A stretch of 64,000 nt of DNA from Thuidium tamariscinum (Eukaryota; Streptophyta; Bryopsida; Hypnales; Thuidiaceae): NCBI GenBank assembly GCA_947034885.2, contig OX344750.2, forward strand, positions 17,354,053-17,418,052, given 5' to 3'. Position 1 is the first letter of the stretch. Every line of letters starts with the position of its first letter. Of the stretch, positions 46,347-58,599 are shown one piece after another. The notes below the pieces were generated by a model. That model was not told the origin of the DNA. It did no database searches and saw only the letters and a program-made list of their open reading frames with translations. Position numbers and translations under genes: made by a program.

Positions 46347-49260
46347 TATAGGTTTTCTTTCTTCATGAATATTTCTATCAAGTAGAGACTTCCATTTTTT
46401 TTTAATAATATCATCTTGGTGAAAATCTTCATCAAAAGCAAATAACTTATTATGTATCAAAAAGTTGCAAATATCCTTTTTTTCCAATTAACAATCCCTC
46501 GCTTTGTAAAATCCAAAGTTATTGATTTTTTATTAAAAAAGTCTCCATCCCCCCTCTTGATTACTATAGATCTAATTTTATATAAAATTTAACATACAAA
46601 AATGAATATGAATATAAAATATGGAATATGGATACAAATATAGGAATTAAAAGTTGGGTTTGTATGGATACAAATATAAAATATGGTGATGATTATAAAT
46701 ATGAAATACAATAAATAGATATGAATATTGCTTTATAAAAATGAAATACAATAAATAGATAAGGCTAAAAATATGGATATTGATTTAGTAATATATCCCA
46801 TAATATCAAAATCATATAAACTAATGCAAATATCGTCACTATGTACAAAGAAGGCATCATACAATTTACAATATTATCAAATCAATTAATTTCATTATTA
46901 GTGGAATGCAAATGGAATGATTCAAGTCTTTCCATTTTGAGAAGAGATAATCTATGAAAAATAATTATTTATTTATTTATTTCAAATGGTTGGTTTGGGA
47001 TTTCTTTTTTGTTGTTAAAAATTGATTGATCTTTGGTATAGGTGGCATACTATTTGTTCACTAGCATCAATTGAATTATAAATTATATTCCTATAAACTA
47101 ATATCTTTTTTGCAATTTTTTCAAAAATGTTTCAAAAAATGAAGCCAAAAAATGAAATTATTGGAACCTACTCAATTGTACAAATCTCCACCAACAATTG
47201 AAGGGGCATTTGAAGTTTTAAAGGTCAATCTAATCCCTATGGATTATCTAATCCTTCTTTTAAAGGGCACACAAATTATTAGATGACCAATTTGAAGTAA
47301 AACATTGTTTTAATTGTCATAGTATTCAAATGGTGTCATTTTAAAGCTATACATTTTTGGTAAAGTTTCTTTCAATTTCACCCTATGTTTGATTAGTGTT
47401 TTGCATACCATAGCCTTCTAGTAGCTTAGTCAAAAAAACAAATATCCCGTAATTAAGAGAGGTTAAATTTTTGAAAAATTCCTAACTTAGTTTGCTCTTC
47501 AAAAATTAAAAATATTAAACAAATGCCTAATACATAGAAATCTAATTTGCTCTACACAATCTTTCATCTCTTCTTTATTATTAAAAGTAAATATATTGTT
47601 GCAAAGTTTTTTGCCTTTCTATTCTAACCATTCTAAAGTACAATTTTTTACGAACAAAACATATCTCCAGCATGCAATAACATGTGACACTTAACAAAAG
47701 CTCGACATTTAAAGTAAAGAGTTTAGATTTGGAGGTCAAATTAAGGATCTAGGTGAATTTAACCACTTTAGGTGAAAATAGGAGAAACTAACCCAAAATT
47801 AAAGAACAACTCAAATGAATGCCTAATCTACTTTAGGTATATAGTTTTCAGTTTTAATATATTAATTTCCACTTCAATTCATTATTAACCAAAAAACTAC
47901 CTAATCTACTAGAAAGCTACAGTATCATTTTTGAATAGGGACACTTGAAGGTTCTTCTACAATGTCATCTTAAAACAAGTAGATTATGTAATTGTAACTC
48001 ACAATTCATGGCAAACTTGCATCCTAATTTTTTTGAAACGAAAGGAGTCTTAATTCATGAGAAGCATAGGGTGGCTTGCATTGAAATTCAAGATTACTAT
48101 GCGGCACTAAGAGCATTTTTTTCCACATGAAGTAATCATTAGATGAATATTGAATTCATGTAGATTATACTTATGCCTTGCACATCCTTTACCTTTGAAA
48201 ATTTATAGGTCATTCATTGTGCCTTTTGAAATCATTGCAACCATTTACCTTGTGCTTCAAGTCTTCAATAGCATTTGCCAAGGGCAAAATATCTATATGG
48301 CATATTCTTTTACATGTGTCTTATATTATAGAGCTTGTTAGGTCAGTTTTAGTGTTTGTTAAATTAATAGACAAGATTTCTAATCAAACTAGAAATATAC
48401 ATACCCATGGTAGAATAAATTCTTGTAGTGATAGCAAACTTGATTCTATGTAGGAGATTCTATATAGAAAAGATAAATACTTGACATGTAGACATCTTTT
48501 GGGTTTGAGGTCTCAAATGAGATGTCAAAGGGTAGGAAGACCATAATCAAAATCAAACTAGAAATATCTAGCTACTTTTAGAATTATAGTCAATTGGACT
48601 TTTATATATTGAATTGCATTTAGAACCATTGAACCTGATAAATTATTGAAATAGATATTCCATCACAAATTGGTGCTCTAGTCACTAATTAAAAGAGTTA
48701 AATACCATGAAATAGGACCTCAATATCTAGGCACTGGAAAATTTCAAAATCAAGACTTTATACATTTTAGAGTGAGACATTTTAGTGAATAATTTTTTAC
48801 TAAAACCAAATTTGGCCTACTTTTTTTTTATTCATATTTGAAAAAGTCTTGTGGAATTCATTATAAACTATTGTTTTTTTAGACATATTCTAAAAATATT
48901 CTCCATTAATACATCATCAAATTTAATACCACTCGATATAGTAGCTTTGCCAAAGGGAGCTTTAGACAATTTCAACATGCTCCTCCTTGCATTAATGATT
49001 GTTGCATATTAAAGTGGATACCCCCCAAACTACCACATTTTTGTATTTTTCCTAGTTTTTATTAATAGATTGGCTAAATCTTCATATTCTCTTGTTGGCA
49101 AATAAAAGGAGATTCCCAATGCATGAAAGAGTATGGCATTTAAGTACAATACGCAAAAGTTATAAAAGGTCAAAGTTTTCCTTTGGTAGATTTTTTGAAT
49201 TTGTTTCTTCAACATATGCACATATTGATTTTAGAAATGCACATGGAACTATAATGTAAG
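46347..49260. other. AT-rich intergenic DNA, no gene
   Basis: 46.57-46.83 kb is low-complexity AT-rich sequence (AATATGGATACAAATATAAA words). Small frames at 47945, 48150 and 48217 have no family resemblance. Nothing else recognised. Confidence 0.4.
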
Positions 49261-49363
49261 GGGTTACGACCCTCCTTGAGTGCATATTAGGAAATTATTG
49301 CCCAAGGATGGTAACCCGAGGGTAGCAAATTTCTCGATATGCATGAAGGGAGGGTCGTAACCC
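49261..49363. repeat. Compact imperfect palindrome with GGGTTACGACCCTCCTT arms
   Basis: GGGTTACGACCCTCCTT at 49261 pairs with AAGGGAGGGTCGTAACCC ending at 49363. The pairing continues inward (TGCATAT and ATATGCA, AAATT and AATTT) around a ~30-base loop. It is GC-richer than its surroundings. Confidence 0.85.
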
Positions 49364-51243
49364 GGCGTTAAACGTGCCAGTTTTTTTTTTCTTTCCAGTG
49401 CTGCAATGGTGCAGTGCATTGTTGCACTTTCCCAAGTATTGTAATGCGTTATTGCATCAATTATTTAGAATGAGATTGGAAACCTAAGTGCTTAACGCCA
49501 TTTTTATGAAGGATGCAATTTTAGGTGTGCCCACCTATCCACCAAAAAAATTCCATTGCAAAATTTGGAAAGTATCAGATCATGTGTCCATTAGAAATAT
49601 TTTCATGATCTCTTTCCTTGAACAGAATCAGCCCTTCTATAGATTGAAAATGGATGTAAAGAAATGGATGAAAATTGTTGGCAAACATTGCGGATGACTG
49701 ATTTATTGTAGTTTCTTGTGTTTGGGATCTTGTAAGACATTCTCATAGGCTAAGAGCATAGACCTTTAGGTGGAGTTTGCAATGTACTTGAACTATGAAA
49801 AATTTTAATTCTAAATTGATTATTGTGATTGTTGTCTTTGCCCTTGACTCCTCTAGATTTCTTGAATTTTCTTGCAATACACTTATTGAGAAAGAATATT
49901 AATAGCTATGATTCTATGAACTACTAGAAATAGTAAGACATCTAGCATATTGATGTACATGGGAATCGATTTTTTTGTCTTAGTGTTGTGGTTTATTTTT
50001 GTAGAATGTAGTTCTTCTTTAGACTAGGTCAATTCACTTACTATGTATCTTATTTGCCTTATTACCTGCTTCTAGCAAAGAATTATTTTTAAGCATTTGC
50101 ATGTAAATGTAATATGTATGAGCCCAAACAAGATGATGGTTGTGGGAAACTTCCCTAAGAATTGAATTGAAAACCCACTAGTCTACTCCAATTCATTGAA
50201 AGGAGAATTTCCATGCGTTCAAGCTATTTGGCTTAGTTAATCTTTAGTTTTGACACTTAGAGAGGAACTAAAACAAGTCTGATATGTACATTGATATTTT
50301 CTTACGCCAAATTTATAAAATATCAATTATCTATCTTCCCTATAATGAGCAAATCATTAGAAACAAATAAATCTTAAGGAGAAAACAAGTATTGCATTTA
50401 GCATGTTCCAAAACAAGGCTCATTTAATGGACATTTTGAGCAATGTCTTTTTGTGAACTTTCAAATGATTGAAGGCGTTGTTAAGAAAGTTTTTGCTATT
50501 GCAAAGTGGCCCTATATATAGTAGTGCAAAGGAAGGCATTTAGGAAAGTTGGACATTGCCACTAGAATCAAACAATATTTAGTCCACTGAGGTTCACATA
50601 GCAAGACTAGGGTGAGAGTACAAAAGCCCTAAAGGTAATATTTAATTAATTTCATGAACATTATAGATCCTATATTGTAACTAAGGTGCTCATCTAGTAA
50701 TCTATTATGCCCAAAATACACAACTCCCTAGACATATGCCACACTTGTTCTACTAGTAGCTTCACCTTTCTTCTTTCATGGTAGATGGATTTTTATCTAA
50801 ATGTCACCTCTAGTACAAAGTCCTCCAAATTGTACACATCCATCTCATTTGTTTGCTTGTACACTATTCTAAATTTGTCCATCTAGTATAGAAAAGAGTA
50901 TCTACACTATTACATTTGTCCATGAGTTCTCCAAATATCACCATCTAGATTTCAAAAACACACAATTAAAAACATTCAAAATGCATGGCATGAAGGCATG
51001 TATAGCCTTTGTGTTCAAAGGCAAATGCACACCTACTACTCAAATTTGCAACTAGCCGGGCAATTAGACATGGCATGACATGATCCTTGCAAGCATGGCA
51101 TGGCATGGTGTAGCTATATTCTCTTTTTTTACAACCAATGTAAAGAAGACAGACAAGCTAAGAGAGTGTTAGCCATGAGTTCTTCGACACTAACCTTGAT
51201 GTAAGAACAAAGTGTTTTGATTTGGTGAGTTTACTTCAATTTG
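49364..51243. other. Intergenic DNA, one doubtful 69-codon frame
   Basis: Frame 49488-49697 (plus) reads like ordinary protein (WKVSDHVSIRNIFMISFLEQ, KMDVKKWMKIVGKHC) but has no recognised family, no splice context and AT-rich codons, so it is at most a decayed gene fragment. The remainder holds nothing I can support. Confidence 0.35.
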
Positions 51244-51471
51244 CACTAGTAGAATCCCTTGTTTATCTAGACATGGGTTGTCTAACTTGACGCTGTTTAC
51301 CTAGACGTTCAATGTAGTAACTTCATGTTTTTTGGTCAACATTGACGTCCATTGACGTCCACTGTAACATCTTCAATGACAAAAAAACATGAGGTTTCTA
51401 CATTGAACGTCTAGGTAAAGAGTGTCAAGTTAGACAACCCATGTCTAGATAAACAAGGGATTCTTCTAGTG
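51244..51471. mobile_element. CACTA-type foldback MITE, copy 3, with TTG target duplication
   Basis: CACTAGTAGAATCCCTTG and its partner CAAGGGATTCTTCTAGTG end the element, and both sides carry TTG. Inverted repeats continue inward for about 80 bases per arm (TTTATCTAGACATGGGTTG with its complement), and the centre repeats TTGACGTCCA. It belongs to a different sub-family from 30418 but has the same architecture. Confidence 0.85.
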
Positions 51472-51488
51472 TTGTGTGACACTTTACT

Positions 51489-51592
51489 CTATACCAGTCC
51501 CTTGGACTATTTTGGCCCCATGAGCAAGACTAGTTTGTCTCTATGCCAGTCCCTTGGACTACTTCGGCTCCATGAGCAAGACTAGTTTGCCT
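51489..51592. repeat. 52-bp tandem duplication
   Basis: Two adjacent units with the landmarks CCAGTCCCTTGGACTA and CCATGAGCAAGACTAGTTTG differ at only a few positions. Confidence 0.9.
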
Positions 51593-51667
51593 TTAGTTCT
51601 TTGCCTTTAGCTTTCATTTTCATTCAATGGTCACCTTCCCTGGTCCCTCCACCAAGAAACAGGTATG

Positions 51668-51964
51668 CATTAGGAGGGATTTGAGGGCTCCAAAGGGCTG
51701 TTTCGGGACTGTTCCCGAAACTGGCCTGTGGAATGGCTGGCCGTTGTCAAGCTAGCATTTCTAAAAAAAATTTCAAAAAAAATTTGAGGTTCTAAAATAT
51801 GAAAAAAATTCTAAAAAAAAAATTTTCAAAAAAAGAAGAAGTTAATGACGTGGTAGTCGCTCGACCACATAGGATTCCCTGCTGAACTGCGTTTCCGCGG
51901 CAGATTGCACGATTTCGGGCTGTGGGAACTCACGGGCTCCTAGAGCCCTCAAATTTCTTCTAAT
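51668..51964. mobile_element. MITE family D, copy 3
   Basis: CATTAGGAGGGATTTGAGGG pairs with CCCTCAAATTTCTTCTAAT. Inside are TGACGTGGTAGTCGCTCGAC and an A-rich middle as in 36615-36900. The left arm also carries GGGCTGTTTCGGGAC. Confidence 0.8.
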
Positions 51965-52135
51965 CTATGGCCACATAGTCCATCTATCATGATGCCGAAT
52001 CAAAGATTTGTATATGGACGTCGTGAATTGTGTCTAAAAATGTGGAGGACTACATGACTAATAAACTTGTTTGATAACAGTGATTTTTCTTTTAATTATT
52101 TTCAATTTATCAAAATTCTAAAAATTAATGTCCAA

Positions 52136-52205
52136 ACAACAATGCTAGTTTGTGAGCCTAAAAGTATGAGCTTGAGAGCTGTGAGCGTAAGTCTTGTGAT
52201 CCCAG
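52136..52205. mobile_element. MITE family E, left-end fragment
   Basis: CAACAATGCTAGTTTGTGAG followed by GCCTAAAAGTATGAGC matches the inverted form of the right end at 59566-59634. The body is missing, cut by the family F element that begins at 52209. Confidence 0.5.
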
Positions 52206-52208
52206 AGC

Positions 52209-52860
52209 ATTAACCCTTAAAGGACCAAAGTCCCCTCGGGAGACACTTGGGATTTTGGACAGGCTTGTGTAACCTGAATTTTTCACATGCTTTTTCAAAG
52301 ATAGGAAATCAAATTAGCTTTCCAAAAATATAATTTTTTATTTCAATCGGTGCCCAGGAGCAAAAGTCATGCTATCCTAAGTCCTAAAAGCAGTTTGTTG
52401 GGCAGAATTTAAAATTTTAAAAAAATTAATTAATTTAATTCCTCAAATATTATGTTTTGGTCTATAATTGAAGCTTTGATTCATTGTATTTGGACTAATA
52501 ATGAGAAAGTTATGGACAATCTTGTATTTTGGGCAACCTAAGCATCTTCTTGAAAAAACAAGTGTCTTATAGAATTCATTTTTTAATGCAATTTTTAAAA
52601 TTAATTTTTTTTTCTTGGTAGGATTAATTTGTTTTGCAAGAACAATCTCACCATTGGGATTATGGTGTTTTAATTCCATCTTAAATCTATTAATAATTTA
52701 GTGTTTTGTACAATCTTGGACCTAGTTCTATTTAATAAATTTTTAATGAATGAAAATCCAGTGATTTTAAGAAAAAAAAAATTCCCTCAACTCTCAATTC
52801 AAATGTTCAATATAAAATTTTTTAACCTTGTGGTCCTTTGAGTCTCGTCATTGTCACTTA
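52209..52860 (+). mobile_element. TIR family F element, copy with clear left end
   Basis: Begins TTAACCCTTAAAGGACC. The interior matches the complement of 37450-38366 (TTTTGGGCAACCTAAGCATC, AACAATCTCACCATTGGGAT). The right end is not clear; GTGGTCCTTTGAG near 52832 may be its remnant. Confidence 0.6.
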
Positions 52861-53654
52861 GGCCTCGGATTTTTCTTTTTTTCGCTTATTGCTCATCTTT
52901 AGGGTCATTATGGTTAAAAATCAACTAAAAAGAGTGCTCAAGTAGGATTGATACAATTCCCGCTAATGATGGAGAAATAGATATAATTATTCCGGAGTAC
53001 GTTAAAAGACTCCTTAGAGCCAATTTCTACAACTTATCAGGAGATTAGATATGATATTACGCAATTTACAGGAGATTGCACTAGCAAATACTTAAGATAC
53101 GACTTAGCGCAAAAGCATTAAGACATGCATTATCGGAATACTTGACAAGGGTCCCCGGAAGATTGGGCTCCGATTGGCAAACATGAGAGTCCAATAGTCT
53201 TCTACGAGCATCACGGCGAAGCTTACTCACGGAGATTCCCTGGTACGGGAATGATTCCTCCCTGGAGGAATTAATTCCGAAATAGTACAAATTCTACTTT
53301 ATTTAGACAATGTAGGTTTTTAGCAAAACTTTGCACTTGTCATTAGGGGGCTTCCTAGAAGATCCCCTAAAGGTTTCGTAATTTTTTGGATTATAGAAAT
53401 GACTCCATGGGAAGTCAACCGCTTTTACCGACAATTGGAAATTCATAGAAACTTCCATGGTGATAGTAAAATCCCACTAAAAATTAGGATAGTATGTTTT
53501 AGCATAAATAAGCGCTCAGCCAAATCTCAAGACATTCTGACATCAACAAGTACCAGAACCGGCAGCGGAAACAAGTTTTGGTGGTTTTACCAAAACTCTT
53601 GCGAGTTGACCGACGTACGGGGAGCATACGAAGTCCGATTTGAGTCAAATTATG
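52861..53654. other. More balanced intergenic DNA, origin unknown
   Basis: Less AT-rich than its surroundings. Frames at 53081-53290 (minus) and 53399-53680 (plus) have no family resemblance. This stretch may belong with the possible old LTR-type fragment described at 53923. Confidence 0.35.
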
Positions 53655-53922
53655 GTAGGTACACCCAAAATGGCACCTGACCTTAAAGCGCTCTGTACAA
53701 CGTGCATAGATTTTCAAAATCAGTCATGTTCAGAGGCTGTAGATGGCACTTTCAGAAATAGACTTTGACTGTTAATAACTTTTGCATACGGTATCCAAAT
53801 CCACTGTTCTTTGGTGCGTTGGAACATGATTTCACTCACCAACAAGATTGTAAGAAAATCTGAACAATATAATAACAGGAACCAGGCACAGTAGAAAAAC
53901 TGGCGCTTTTGGGTGTACCTAC
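53655..53922 (+). mobile_element. MITE family A, copy 3, complete
   Basis: GTAGGTACACCCAAAA at the left and TTTTGGGTGTACCTAC at the right are exact inverted ends of a 268-base element. Its body has TAATAACTTTTGCATACGG and TTGGTGCGTTGGAACATG, shared with 3896 and 31583. This copy defines the family ends. No clear target duplication was seen. Confidence 0.9.
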
Positions 53923-55600
53923 ATTAGACTCTTTTCTAACATTCTTGGACCTTCCTGACAACCCTGGATAGTCAAAACCTTTGGGAAAAATCAATTCCAA
54001 AAGATAGATTCTCCACCCTTTTTACCGGTTCGTAAAAGTTAGCTTTTAAGTACATTTAGGCTCTGAGAGTAAAGGGTAGGGGTTTTCTCAGACTAATTTG
54101 GGTCTTCTAAAGCTAATGGCGCTGTCCATTTGGCAATCGGACCATTTCTCCAAAATTTAGAATTCGAATGGCTACAACAGTAGGGTAGATTTTTAGATCG
54201 TTAATTTGGCTTTTTCTTAGTTAGTTTAGTTTGTAACTTGAGGGGGGAGGAGGCCTTGGAAATGTATAAAAGGCCTCCCCCTCTCCTCATTCGACACCTC
54301 AAAAATCTCTTTTATCAAACCTCTTATCATTTTCATGTCCAAAACCTCTATTTCATTTTTGAAATCTCTTTTCAAAAATCCTCTTATACCGCTTGCATCC
54401 ATTCCATTATCTTCATCATTATTTTCAAATCCATATCACAAGTGATTATCTTGCAAAGTTGGTATCCTCCAAGCTTGTTTTCTTGATACACTTGCCTCTC
54501 CATTACATTCCTAGGCTCTTTTGTTGTGAGTACTTCCAAAGGGTATTGAGGTACCTTTGGGAATGCTTAATAGTTCCATCAGCATATTATTGTGAAGTTT
54601 GATACTGAAACCATTTGATTTAAGTCTTTTAACAAGGGATTCACAGCCTGGATTCGCTTATCGAGGATCCCCCTAAGCTTAAACGTATGATTTAGGTCCC
54701 TATTGCACTGTGGAAGTCGAGTAGGATCCAACTCACTTCTTTTGGCTTTTAGAATAGACAAAGCTCTGGCAAAATTATCCTAGAATTTGAGGTTAATCCC
54801 TCCCATACGGTGAAGCTATTGCCAAAATTCTAAGATTTTTGCAAAGTACCATCACGTGGGTTCCAAAATTAGGGAATACTTCCCCGGTACAGCGAAGCTT
54901 TGCACCCCCACAAAAGATTTCCTTAGAAAATAGAGTCCTTTTTCTTTTAGTTTAGCCTCTCAAGTTATGTTAAGAATTATAGAAAATTCTGGTTTTGTTT
55001 TGATTGAAAGGGTCTCCTTTAAGGAGACCCAATAGTGGCTTGAGAATACCAAGATTGGGTGTTAGTCGAATTTTAGAATGAAGCCAGTAGTCCAGGCAAG
55101 ACCAACAAGTCCAGGCAGTAGCCAACAGCCCGAACATAGACCAGCTGAAGCCGTAGTCCAGGCCACGGCCGGTAGGTAGTCAGAGGCCATGTGGACCGTA
55201 GCCGTTGGCTGCTCGTTAGACCAGCTCACACCCCTTTCTGACCCTCCAGCTCACTCAGTCGGTTGCTTGACTGAGGGGGGTCGGCCAATTTTCTCACATA
55301 CATCATCATCAGGAAGACTGATTTGGGAAAACCTCAGGGTCCAGGTTCAATTAAATTAGACACCCAATTAGTGAGTGGGAAAAAGGCTAGTAATCAGGGA
55401 AGAAGGAACTTTCAAATTGCACCCCAGTTTGAGGAAACTTCAGTTAATAAAAGGATAAATTAGCTTGGAAGAGCCTGAGGGTGAACCAGTGTGAGAATTT
55501 CGAGTTTTAGACAAAAAATCAGAATTGAGTGAACTAGTGTGAGAACTCCAAGTCAGAGTGGAAAGGGTGAGAGTTTCAAAAATTAAACATCAGAGAGAGA
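53923..55600 (+). mobile_element. Possible old LTR-type fragment (fossil), family unclear
   Basis: A less AT-rich block with a TATAAA at 54265 set in a GGAGGCCTT/AAGGCCTCC hairpin, then a pyrimidine-rich downstream stretch and a GC-richer run of CCAGGC and GTAGCC words at 55.08-55.25 kb. This resembles the promoter-bearing end of an LTR element, but no paired repeat, primer site or coding domain was found. Broken if it is one; age cannot be given. Confidence 0.2.
54242..54283 (+). promoter_or_regulatory. TATA-like box in a GC-rich hairpin
   Basis: GGGGGGAGGAGGCCTT and AAGGCCTCCCCCT pair around a 12-base loop with TATAA at its right edge; the TATAAA runs into the right arm. Confidence 0.5.
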
Positions 55601-55601
55601 G

Positions 55602-55708
55602 TCCCAAATCAGCATACCAGAGAAGGAGCCCCAATTCAACGTACTAGTGAGGAGCCCCAAATCAGCATACCAGCAAGGCAGCCCCAAATCAGCATACTAG
55701 GGAGGAGC
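55602..55708. repeat. ~27-bp minisatellite, four units
   Basis: Units built on CCCCAAATCAGCATACCAG followed by AGAAGGAG or close variants run head to tail with lengths of 26-27 bases. Confidence 0.9.
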
Positions 55709-58590
55709 CTGAGTCAGAGCTCAGAAGGCCAGTGGTTGGGTCAACCCTTGTTGACCAGCCCTCAACCACCTCCATCTCCATCTGGCCACCTCCCAACTTA
55801 ACAGAACCTTCAAGATAGTGTGAACTCACTTGGTGCATCAGGTGCTTGGAAATACAGAAGCCACAAATTGATCTCACTCAAATTCGAAGTCACAAATATG
55901 CAAGGGCAAGTTTGGAATGAGAGATTAGTAGTATAGAGAGAGTTAGAGATAGTATCCCGTATTTGACTATTAAACTATAGTTGAACTTTGACTTTAGAAA
56001 CATAGTTTAGAATTGTTAGGAAGTCAAACAATAAAAAACAAAAACAAAGGAATCAATTGACTTAGAAGTACTCTAGAATAGTTCAAATTAGAGGAAAGTT
56101 AGAAAAAACCTTAGTTGTCTTGGAATTGACTTTTAAGACCATTAGTGATTAATTTCAAAAATTAGATTATATTAGGATATTTTATAAGTTGACTTTGGGA
56201 CCATTTTAAAGAAAAGGAAGGAGCTCAAAAGATAATGAAAACTACAAAACAAAGCTAAAAGAGAGGAAGGAGGTTTTGAAGGGAAATACCCCATTCAAGG
56301 TGTTCCAACGAAAACCAAGTTCAATTACCAAAACATCAAGCTGGAGGTGGAACGAGCACCACGTGGAGAATTCATGGAATCACATGAAGACCTCAGAGCC
56401 ATCATGATGGAGGTTAGTCTTTGAAAATCCTTTTTCCTCAATTTTTCCCAATTTCTTTAACATAGATTCTAGCCATTATTCACCAAATTGGAAAGTGACA
56501 TGAATTTAGAATTATCCAAGTCCAACTTCATTAAAAGGGATACAAAACTTAGATTTTGAAGTATTAGACATTTGATTAGAAGTAGAAGTTAAAAGTCAAA
56601 AACCGGAAGCAATTCCAAGGGAAAAGTGGTTGACAGGTAAATTTTGGTGAACCGGACAATGGTCAAAATTTACCCGCGATAACTTTACTTGAGGAATAAT
56701 CGGCGAGAATTGACTTTAACCAGCTATAGAGGGATAAAAGATTAAACCCAAAAGAATTTGACTACTTAGATAAGAAAAAAGGATTCAACGAAGTAAATTT
56801 TGATGAACCAGTCAATGGTCAAAATTTACCATAAAGATTCCCTCTTACCCTAAAGTCAAATATTGAGGTTTTTATGTTAAAAGGGATAAAATTACTTCAT
56901 TTTTACTCTAACTACCTATTCTCGCATTTAACCCAAGTAGTTAGAATTAGGGAAGTAAACCCTGGTTGAGATTAAGTGACAACCTAGAGACAAATTAGGA
57001 TTAGACTCGATAAAAGATATCTTAGAATAGAAAAAAAACCACATCTACTTTGCATTTGATCAAACAGCAAAGAATTTAGAATAGAACGCATACTTAGATA
57101 ATCCCTGCTCACTTGCACGAAGGTCAAAAAGGATTGACCAAACCAAGTGAAGCTTTAAACTCCCATCGACATTAAGAATTAGAAAACAACCAAAAAGACT
57201 TAGCCAAGTTCAACCAAAACTGAAAGTAAGGGCTTTCACCCAAGCAACTGCAAGGGAACCAATTAGGAGTAGGAATTTAGAAAGATCCATTGCTTGAAAG
57301 GCGGAATTGGATTACACGTAGGTTAGACACCCACTAGAGATCGCTGCAAAAGTAGTAGAACCTGGTTGTATACACTTTATTCCAAAGGTGGGAATAAAGC
57401 GCCCACAAGTCCATAGTGCAAAAAAAATCCACAAATGGTGGTCAAAGTCATCTAAAATTGTAGTTCACAGTTCAAAAAAACTTTTCTTTTCCAACTTTGA
57501 ATGTTAATATCTTCTAATTGGTACGATCAAACTTCATGAAATTTCTTAGCACATGATTTGAGACCACCCCTTTTTTTTTGCTTTTTGAAAAAGTGCCAAG
57601 ACGGCGATCACTTCAAATTTGGTGAAGCATTGTATTTTTACATTCATCCATCTTTTGGACTTAGAAACACTTTTCCGTCATATTCATACATTTTTTCATC
57701 CAAATTTGGTAGCTTCATCTATACTTTAAAGAGAATTAGAAAATTTTTGGCAAAAAAAAGACATTTATTTTGAAATGGTGCAATATGGCCACATGGTGCC
57801 GGAAAAAAAAGGTTATTTGAGACAAGTGAAGTAAAAGATCCTATGGTTAGATTTCCCAAAAAACATTTTTTTTAGTTTCTTGAGCGACTATAGCAAAGAT
57901 GGTAGTTTTGAATGGTTTTTGAGTCTGAAAATGTTGTGGTACTTTAGGAGGTAACCAAAAAAAACTTTGAATTTTTTAGGCCAAAAAAAAGAAAAGAAAA
58001 GTCATTTAAAAAAAATCTATTTATAATAAAATTTTAGTCCCATGACCATGGACCTATGACCATGGAAGTGTAGTTAACATATTTTAAAATTTCAAACCCT
58101 ACTATCTTCAAAGGGCCTTTCAATACCTTCCAAAAAAATTTGAAATTTTGAATTTTCTCTTAACCCTAGACTGCCCATGGTTGGTTGCAGTAAAAAACAT
58201 CTTAGCTTTTGAAGTGCTATAAATCTAAATTTGACTAAGTTATACAGATCTTAACCGTACAATCATGTAGTACACATGTTGTAGATGTCATGGATCAAAT
58301 TTGAAGTCATTTGACCGTATAGATTGCAAGATTATAATGTTTTAGTGTTAAAAAAGAATGCTGATATTTTATGAAAAACTCATTTAGAAGCCAAATTTGA
58401 TTTCTAAACCTAATCAAATGAAAAAAAAATTTAATTAGGAAGTGATTTAAAACCAGGATACAAACACATTTGTGAAAAAATATCATTCAATTGACCCATT
58501 GGCAATGTGTTTGCAAAATGGCTTGCAAATGCCAAAAATAGGCAAGAAAAGTTGCAAAAAACACATCTAAGGCTGAACCTCCTTCTACTA
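55709..58590. other. Intergenic DNA, no gene
   Basis: No supported gene. AAATTTACC and GGTCAAAATTTACC words recur near 56.63-56.83 kb, suggesting an old internal duplication. From about 57.4 kb the sequence is AT-rich with long A and T runs. Confidence 0.4.
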
Positions 58591-58599
58591 AAATGCTTC

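Noticed and set aside
49488-49697. 69-codon plus-strand frame as a gene
   Set aside because: Protein-like wording but no known family, no supporting splice sites and local codon bias no different from the AT-rich flanks.
52861-57420. A complete LTR retrotransposon
   Set aside because: Only a promoter-like stretch and different base composition were seen. No paired long repeats, primer site or reverse transcriptase/integrase motifs, so at most an old fragment.
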